NCBI GenBank assembly: GCA_947565915.1 | Contig: CANOHY010000003.1 | Location: forward strand, 1 to 64,000 | DNA length: 64,000 nt | Source of the DNA: an uncultured Eggerthellaceae bacterium | GTDB lineage: Bacteria; Actinomycetota; Coriobacteriia; Coriobacteriales; Eggerthellaceae | Direction of reading: 5' to 3' | Part shown: positions 59,812-64,000 of the stretch, piece by piece | How the letters are laid out: each line of letters starts with the position of its first letter | How positions within the stretch are numbered: position 1 is the first letter of the stretch | Made by a program: the position numbers and the translations under genes | Notes under the pieces: model-generated | What the model saw: only the letters and a program-made list of their open reading frames with translations | Told to the model about the DNA's origin: nothing | Databases searched by the model: none

Positions 59812-60060
59812 ATGTGCTTTAGACCTCCGGCGGCTACCGCCCAATTCGTCGAATGCCCCGAGTGCGGCAAGAAGGTGAATGCCGTAATGGGAAACATTCC
59901 GAATGTATGCCCGTTTTGCGAGGCTGACCTGGCAGCTGTCATCGCCGAGTTCAATGCGGCCAGCCAAGCTGCCGAAACCGGTGCCGAGGCAGCGCCTGCG
60001 GCTCCTGTGGCACCAACGGCCCCTGGTGCGCCGGAAGCGCCGAAGCCGCCTCAACCCTAG
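59812..60060 (+). CDS. zinc-ribbon small protein with Ala/Pro tail
   Basis: From ATG 59812, after AAGGAGACCACC, the product is 82 residues. Two Cys pairs (CPECGKK at residues about 15-21 and CPFCEA about 33-38) form a zinc ribbon. The last about 35 residues are Ala/Pro/Glu-rich (APVAPTAPGAPEAPKPPQP) and disordered. It follows the molybdoenzyme module and its hairpin, so it may be separate. Similar small zinc-ribbon proteins accompany redox genes in this group, but no function is known. Confidence 0.7.
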   Translation: MCFRPPAATAQFVECPECGKKVNAVMGNIPNVCPFCEADLAAVIAEFNAASQAAETGAEAAPAAPVAPTAPGAPEAPKPPQP

Positions 60061-60067
60061 AGAAATG

Positions 60068-60133
60068 GGAGCGCACCGCGTCCACTTGGCGAGGCAAAGT
60101 ATGTTGCTCAGGAAACAGGAGCGCACCGCGTCC
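60068..60133. repeat. 16-bp direct repeat at the edge of R2 copy C
   Basis: GGAGCGCACCGCGTCC occurs exactly at 60068-60083 and 60118-60133, 50 bp apart. The second copy contains the outer 5' arm of R2 copy C, so the first looks like a partial duplication of the element's end. Confidence 0.7.
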
Positions 60134-60239
60134 CAATGCGCTCGGCAAATCCTCAAGCCAAAACGCTGCGAAACGGCCTTCGGCCGTTTCTGCGTTTTTG
60201 GTTTCCGGAAATGCCGAGTCACATCGAGACGCGATGCGC
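60121..60239. repeat. repeat family R2, full palindromic copy C
   Basis: A 119-bp imperfect palindrome. The outer arms pair (GCGCAccGCGTC with GACGCGatGCGC). The middle parts pair (CTCGGCA/TGCCGAG, then GCCAAAACGC/GCGTTTTTGG). The tip is a perfect 9-bp stem GAAACGGCC/GGCCGTTTC with a TTC loop (60170-60190). The inner arms match copies A, B and D. It lies between the zinc-ribbon gene and the small minus-strand gene. Confidence 0.78.
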
Positions 60240-60342
60240 TTTCGCTTCAATGCCTTCAAAGGTCATCGGCGCGGGCCTTGAACGCGTTTTCGCATTGATG
60301 ATGGCGCAAGCCGAACGTGCGCTCACCGTGCGTGGTGCAGGG

Positions 60343-60504
60343 CTACTTCTCGTCTTCCTGCTTGTCCTTGTCGTAGGCAGAGGGGCATACCTGGCCGGGA
60401 GGCATCAGAGTGGGCTCGCCCTCCTTGAGATGAAGCGTCTTGTCGTAGGTTTCGGTGACTATGGCGTCGTCGTCGCCTTCTTTGCCGTGAACGTATGAGA
60501 CCAT
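60343..60504 (-). CDS. 53-residue small acidic protein
   Basis: The ATG at 60502-60504 lies eight bases after AGAGGAGGAG, an excellent ribosome binding site. The product is 53 residues: MVSYVHGKEGDDDAIVTETY, a middle ending LMPPGQVCPSAY, and DKDKQEDEK at the end. It has one Cys and many charged residues. It is divergent from the ApbE-type gene, with 31 bp between the starts, so the two may share a control region. Function unknown. Confidence 0.7.
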   Translation of the reverse strand: MVSYVHGKEGDDDAIVTETYDKTLHLKEGEPTLMPPGQVCPSAYDKDKQEDEK

Positions 60505-60535
60505 GGGCAGGCTCCTCCTCTACAGATGAAATGGT

Positions 60536-61507
60536 ATGCTCATAACGATAATGGTTTCCAAGGACATGCACAACGAGCAAGTACCAGGCGAGGTCGCATT
60601 CTGGGCGTTCGGAACCCGGGTAATGGTCAAGGCCTATGCTGATGCTGCTGTTCGCCAGCGCGCACTGGCGGAAATGCGCATGGCCTGCCGCCGTTACGAG
60701 CGGTTGCTTTCGGCTTTCGATCCGTTCTCTGATGTGGGCAGGGTCAATCGGGCTAGTGGTCGGTGGGTTCCTGTGGCTTGCGAGACGTTCGACCTGCTGC
60801 AAGCCAGTCTTGGGTACTGCCGAATGTCGCAAGGGCGCTTTGACATCACTGCAAAGCCGCTCGTGGACCTCTGGGATGTGCATAAGGGCATCGTGCCAAC
60901 CGACGAGCAGATCGATCAGGCCATGGCGCACGTCGATTATCGGGCCTTGAAGCTGCAAAGGCGAAGCGGCCTCTTGCTCGCTCGTCTCGAGGATCCCTTG
61001 GCTGCCCTCGACCTTGGTGGCACGGCGAAAGGATGGATCGCCGACGAGCTGTGCCGCTTGCTTGAGGAGTATGGCGTCGATTCTTTCATCATCAGCCTGG
61101 GTGGAAACGTCGTTGCCCGAGGCTGCAAGCCCAACGGCGCTCCCTTCATGGTTGGCATACGCGATCCGAACAATCATGAGCGCACCTTGGCGTCGTTGCC
61201 CTTGCGCGATTGCTCTGCCGTTGCGAGCGGCGTGACAGAGCGCTTCTTCGAGGAAGATGGGTGCGCGTACAGCCATATCATCGATTTGGCCACCGGTCGC
61301 CCTGTTAGAACCGACGTGCGCTCGGTGACGCTCGTTGGTCGTCGCAGCAGCGACTGCGATGGATTCTCCACCACGCTGTGCGCTTTGGGGATGAGGGCTG
61401 GCCCAGCCTATGTGCGCGAACTCTCATGCATCGACGTGGCCATCTTTGCTGGCGCACAGGGAGAAGTGGTGGAGGTAAGCTCTGGGGCGATTCGCCGAAT
61501 ATGCTAG
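60536..61507 (+). CDS. apbE: FAD:protein FMN transferase (ApbE family)
   Basis: A 323-residue protein; the exact start is uncertain because ATGs at 60536, 60551 and 60566 all lack good binding sites. Family motifs are FGTRVMVKAYAD, FDPFSDVGRVNR, FDITAKPLVDLW, LDLGGTAKGWIADEL and YSHIIDLATGRPV. ApbE transfers FMN to Thr or Ser of flavoproteins such as Rnf/Nqr subunits or extracellular reductases. There is no lipobox, so this copy may act in the cytoplasm, unlike many exported ones. It lies near the molybdoenzyme module and before the ribosomal operon. Confidence 0.88.
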   Translation: MLITIMVSKDMHNEQVPGEVAFWAFGTRVMVKAYADAAVRQRALAEMRMACRRYERLLSAFDPFSDVGRVNRASGRWVPVACETFDLLQASLGYCRMSQGRFDITAKPLVDLWDVHKGIVPTDEQIDQAMAHVDYRALKLQRRSGLLLARLEDPLAALDLGGTAKGWIADELCRLLEEYGVDSFIISLGGNVVARGCKPNGAPFMVGIRDPNNHERTLASLPLRDCSAVASGVTERFFEEDGCAYSHIIDLATGRPVRTDVRSVTLVGRRSSDCDGFSTTLCALGMRAGPAYVRELSCIDVAIFAGAQGEVVEVSSGAIRRIC

Positions 61508-61772
61508 AATGGCCTTCAGCGGCCGACAAGGCGGCCGTCCAAACAATACCTGGCGGTCCCGTTTTACCGGCCCCAACCTGGTAAGACGAGGATTGCGCGA
61601 TCGCAGAGTCGCGCGTCTGGCAAGCAGACATTTCGAGCCGTCGCGAAAAAATCGCAGAGGACGGTTTGTAGATTTTGTGCGCTCTGATCATCTTCCAGCT
61701 TCATTTGCCACCCTTACACCATCATGTAGTGTTGCTGTTTAATGGCTACTTGTGCGTTGAAGGAGCTTCAAT
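61508..61772 (+). other. leader region of the infA-rpoA operon
   Basis: No gene is seen. The first half is GC-rich with several short inverted repeats (for example GGCCGAC...GGCGGCC near 61520-61540 and CCTGG blocks near 61550-61580). A possible promoter pair TTGCCA/TAGTGT with a 16-bp spacer lies at about 61709-61736. The region ends with AAGGAG before the TTG start of infA. I could not identify a known ribosomal leader fold. Confidence 0.4.
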
Positions 61773-61991
61773 TTGGCGAAGCAAGATGTGATCGAGCTTG
61801 AGGGAACGGTCCTCGAGGCCCTGCCCAATGCGATGTTCAAAGTCGAACTCGAGAACGGGCATAAGATACTTGCCCACATCTCGGGCAAGATGCGCATGCA
61901 CTACATCAAGATCCTACCGGGCGACAAGGTGACCGTCGAGCTTTCGGTGTACGACCTGAATCGAGGTCGCATCACCTATCGATTCAAGTAA
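61773..61991 (+). CDS. infA: translation initiation factor IF-1
   Basis: A 72-residue OB-fold protein, the standard IF-1 length: KQDVIELEGTVLEALPNAMF, KILAHISGKMRMHYI and DLNRGRITYRFK are family blocks. It assists start codon selection on the 30S subunit. The start is TTG 61773, well placed after AAGGAGCTTCAA; no nearer ATG would preserve the conserved N-terminus. It is the first gene of the ribosomal protein operon. Confidence 0.97.
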   Translation: MAKQDVIELEGTVLEALPNAMFKVELENGHKILAHISGKMRMHYIKILPGDKVTVELSVYDLNRGRITYRFK

Positions 61992-62131
61992 GCAGCAAGC
62001 GTTTTCGCGTGGCGCTCTTGCAGTGCTGCGCGCATTTTCGCCTGGGCAACCGGGCGCGGGTAAGAAAATCATCGGCAGCGGCTGGCCGTTATAGATAGGC
62101 AAGATAAGGTGAGAACCGAAAGGAAGCAATC

Positions 62132-62245
62132 ATGAAGGTACGTCCTTCGGTCAAGAAGATGTGCGACAAATGCAAGATCATTCGTCGCCATGGCAAGGTG
62201 CTCGTGATCTGCGAGAACCCGCGCCATAAGCAGCGTCAGGGTTAG
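62132..62245 (+). CDS. rpmJ: 50S ribosomal protein L36
   Basis: A 37-residue protein from ATG 62132, with GAAAGGAAGCAATC upstream. It reads MKVRPSVKKMCDKCKII and ends ENPRHKQRQG. The zinc-binding set CxxC, a later Cys and His (CDKC, VICENPRH) is complete, so this is the zinc-dependent form. It lies in the usual place between infA and rpsM. Confidence 0.97.
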   Translation: MKVRPSVKKMCDKCKIIRRHGKVLVICENPRHKQRQG

Positions 62246-62260
62246 GAAAGGATACGTTTT

Positions 62261-62632
62261 ATGGCTCGTCTTGTTGGTGTCGACCTTCCCCGCAACAAGC
62301 GCGTGGAAATCGGTCTGACCTACATTTACGGCATCGGCCTTTCAACTTCCAAGAAGATCCTCGCGGCCACCGGCATCAATCCGGACACACGCACCGATGA
62401 TCTGACGGAAGAGGAATTGTCCAAGCTGCGCGATTACATCCAGAACAACCTCACGGTAGAGGGCGACTTGCATCGCGAAGTCTCCCAGAACGTGAAGCGC
62501 TTGATGGAGATTGGCTGCTACCGCGGCCTTCGCCATCGTCGTGGCCTGCCCGTGCGTGGTCAGCGCACGCACACCAATGCTCGTACGCGCAAGGGCCCGC
62601 GCAAGCAAATCGGCGGCAAGAAGAACAAGTAA
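62261..62632 (+). CDS. rpsM: 30S ribosomal protein S13
   Basis: A 123-residue protein with the S13 marks MARLVGVDLPRNKRVEIGL, YIYGIG, GCYRGLRHRRGLPVRGQRT and a basic C-terminal tail ending in GGKKNK. It contacts tRNA and the 50S subunit from the head of the 30S subunit. GGAAAGGATACG lies before the ATG. It is 15 bp after rpmJ. Confidence 0.98.
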   Translation: MARLVGVDLPRNKRVEIGLTYIYGIGLSTSKKILAATGINPDTRTDDLTEEELSKLRDYIQNNLTVEGDLHREVSQNVKRLMEIGCYRGLRHRRGLPVRGQRTHTNARTRKGPRKQIGGKKNK

Positions 62633-62641
62633 GGTTGACAC

Positions 62642-63040
62642 ATGGCACAGAAGAAGAAGACAACTACGCGCGTCAAGCGTTCCGAGCGCAAGAACATCGC
62701 TGTTGGCGCCGCGCATATCAAATCCACGTTCAACAATACCATCGTCAGCATCACCGATCCCCAGGGCAACGTAATCTCGTGGCAGTCTGCTGGCACGGTG
62801 GGATTCAAGGGCTCGCGCAAATCGACCCCCTTCGCTGCCCAGATGGCCGCTGAGGCTGCGGCTAAGACGGCAATGGAGCACGGGCTGCATAAGGTAGCCG
62901 TGTACGTGAAGGGCCCTGGCTCCGGTCGCGAGACCGCTGTTCGCTCCCTGCAGGCCGCTGGCCTGGAGGTTTCGAGCATCCAGGATTGCACGCCCATCCC
63001 TCATAACGGATGCCGCCCGCGCAAGCGTCGCCGCGTCTAG
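62642..63040 (+). CDS. rpsK: 30S ribosomal protein S11
   Basis: A 132-residue protein. The S11 blocks HIKSTFNNTIVSITDPQGN, SWQSAGTVGFKGSRKSTPFA and DCTPIPHNGCRPRKRRRV are clear. It lies in the platform of the 30S subunit near the mRNA exit. It is 9 bp after rpsM, with TAAGGTTGACAC as a modest binding site, so translation is probably coupled. Confidence 0.98.
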   Translation: MAQKKKTTTRVKRSERKNIAVGAAHIKSTFNNTIVSITDPQGNVISWQSAGTVGFKGSRKSTPFAAQMAAEAAAKTAMEHGLHKVAVYVKGPGSGRETAVRSLQAAGLEVSSIQDCTPIPHNGCRPRKRRRV

Positions 63041-63064
63041 CTCTGAATTGAAAGGATTCATACC

Positions 63065-63658
63065 ATGGCAATTGACAGGACTCCGGTTCTGAAGCGCTGC
63101 CGCCAGCTGGGCATCGACCCGGTGGTGCTGGGCTACACGACCAAAACGTCAAAGCGCCAGCCTGCGCGCCGTCGCAAGGAGAGCGAATACGGCATGCAGC
63201 TGCGCGAGAAGCAGAAGGCCAAGTTCATCTATGGCGTTCTGGAGAAGCAGTTCCGCAGCTATTTCAAGCGCGCTCTCTCCATGGAGGGCGTTACGGGCGA
63301 CAACCTGATGATGATTCTGGAATCGCGGCTCGACAATGTCGTGTTCCGTCTGGGCTTCGCTCGCACGCGCAAGGAGGCACGTCAGACCGTCACGCATGGT
63401 CATATCACGGTGAACGGCAAGCGCGTCGACATTCCCTCGTACCGCGTGCGCCCGGGCGACCTAGTGGCTGTTGCTCCCAAGGCCAAGGAACTGCTCGTCA
63501 TCAAGAGCGCCTTGGTCAGCAACGAGCGCGTCACGGTTCCGGCTTGGCTCGAAGTCGACATCGAGAAGCTGCAGGGTAGCGTGCTCTCGCTTCCTACGCG
63601 CGATCAGATCGATCTCGACATCAACGAGCAGCTCATCGTCGAGCTCTACTCGAAGTAA
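63065..63658 (+). CDS. rpsD: 30S ribosomal protein S4
   Basis: A 197-residue protein, initiator of 30S assembly. It has the central ESRLDNVVFRLGFARTRKEA, the S4 RNA-binding domain HGHITVNGKRVDIPSYRVRPG, and the C-terminal LIVELYSK. The N-terminus has no zinc-binding cysteines, so it is the zinc-free form. GAAAGGATTCATACC lies upstream. It is also a likely translational repressor of this operon, as known for S4 in other bacteria. Confidence 0.98.
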   Translation: MAIDRTPVLKRCRQLGIDPVVLGYTTKTSKRQPARRRKESEYGMQLREKQKAKFIYGVLEKQFRSYFKRALSMEGVTGDNLMMILESRLDNVVFRLGFARTRKEARQTVTHGHITVNGKRVDIPSYRVRPGDLVAVAPKAKELLVIKSALVSNERVTVPAWLEVDIEKLQGSVLSLPTRDQIDLDINEQLIVELYSK

Positions 63659-63692
63659 TCGCGCCCTATTCTATTAAGGAGGCTATTGATCC

Positions 63693-64000
63693 ATGACCGA
63701 GTTCATGAGGCCGACAGTCACAACAGAAGAAGTAAACGATACCGTTTCGCGCTTCATCGTGGAGCCTCTCGAGGGCGGATACGGCACGACGCTGGGCAAC
63801 TCGCTGCGTCGCGTGCTGCTCTCCTCGCTCGATGGCGCTCGTGCGACGGCTATCCAGATCGAGGGCGTGCAACATGAGTTCACTACGGCCGAGGGCGTGA
63901 TCGAGGACATTACCGACATCGTGCTGAACGTGAAGGGACTCGTTTTCCAGGCACTGAACGACGACGTCGACGAGGCAGTCGCGCACGTTTCTGCCGAGGG
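63693..64000 (+). CDS. rpoA: RNA polymerase alpha subunit (partial, N-terminal)
   Basis: The ATG at 63693 follows AAGGAGGCTATTGATCC. The 102 residues present contain the alpha N-terminal domain marks FIVEPLEGGYGTTLGNSLRRVLLSSLDGA and GVIEDITDIVLNVKGL, needed for dimerisation and beta/beta' binding. The gene runs off the right edge. Its place after rpsD matches the usual bacterial alpha operon. Confidence 0.97.
   Translation, partial: MTEFMRPTVTTEEVNDTVSRFIVEPLEGGYGTTLGNSLRRVLLSSLDGARATAIQIEGVQHEFTTAEGVIEDITDIVLNVKGLVFQALNDDVDEAVAHVSAE

Overview
This 64 kb window looks like chromosome from a GC-rich actinobacterium of the class Coriobacteriia, most likely family Eggerthellaceae (Slackia/Eggerthella-like). 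That placement is inferred from gene content and codon use: a split-domain Ser/Thr kinase, DUF2510 and WYL proteins, a GGFFG-type PurF paralogue, small lipoproteins, and a cytoplasmic molybdopterin oxidoreductase with a short Fe-S partner. It was not checked by any search.

Layout. Positions 1-922 hold the end of what looks like an integrated element beside an initiator tRNA gene (923-1000, minus): a frameshifted excisionase-like gene and a cluster of TTAGCCCA octamers. From 1.2 to 14.7 kb there are metal and membrane genes (a ten-helix exporter with a His/Cys-rich loop, a P-type ATPase), an Hpt protein, a minus-strand set (CoA ligase, LysR effector domain without its HTH, flavin reductase-rubredoxin fusion), a UbiB-type kinase, an acyl carrier protein, a DNA deaminated-base glycosylase and a transglutaminase lipoprotein. 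From 15 to 19 kb is a compact type IV pilus-like operon (T2SF platform, four pilin-like proteins, PilT ATPase), followed by a PAS-GGDEF diguanylate cyclase and a HIT protein.

From 21 to 36.8 kb come an MFS transporter, a WYL regulator with a palindromic operator and a truncated GyrI-like gene, a PurF paralogue lacking the glutaminase cysteine, a lipoprotein with a 923-residue kinase whose catalytic domain is interrupted by about 265 acidic residues, DegV, pyridoxamine kinase, serS, an aminotransferase and ddl. From 37 to 46.5 kb are YtxH, PRC-barrel and TM2 proteins, a class I aldolase, CstA, tRNA-Leu(CAA), a C39-like peptidase, a DEAD-box helicase and a PepV-like dipeptidase. From 46.7 to 61.5 kb are a LytTR regulator, an AddB/AddA-like helicase-nuclease pair, a coiled-coil membrane protein, a LysR regulator upstream of a molybdoenzyme and its Fe-S subunit, and an ApbE-type flavin transferase. 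The right end is the infA-rpmJ-rpsM-rpsK-rpsD-rpoA operon; rpoA runs off the window.

Between genes there are recurring structured elements. Family R1 is 113 bp, with two copies about 85% identical (hand count) and compensatory changes in its stem. Family R2 is a long imperfect palindrome with two full and two partial copies. There are also two single long hairpins, one beginning inside a stop codon, and a three-unit 61-62 bp tandem array. These, the interrupted kinase, the PilT-only pilus operon and the LysR/molybdoenzyme module are the parts most worth following up. No CRISPR array, complete insertion sequence or rRNA gene was seen.
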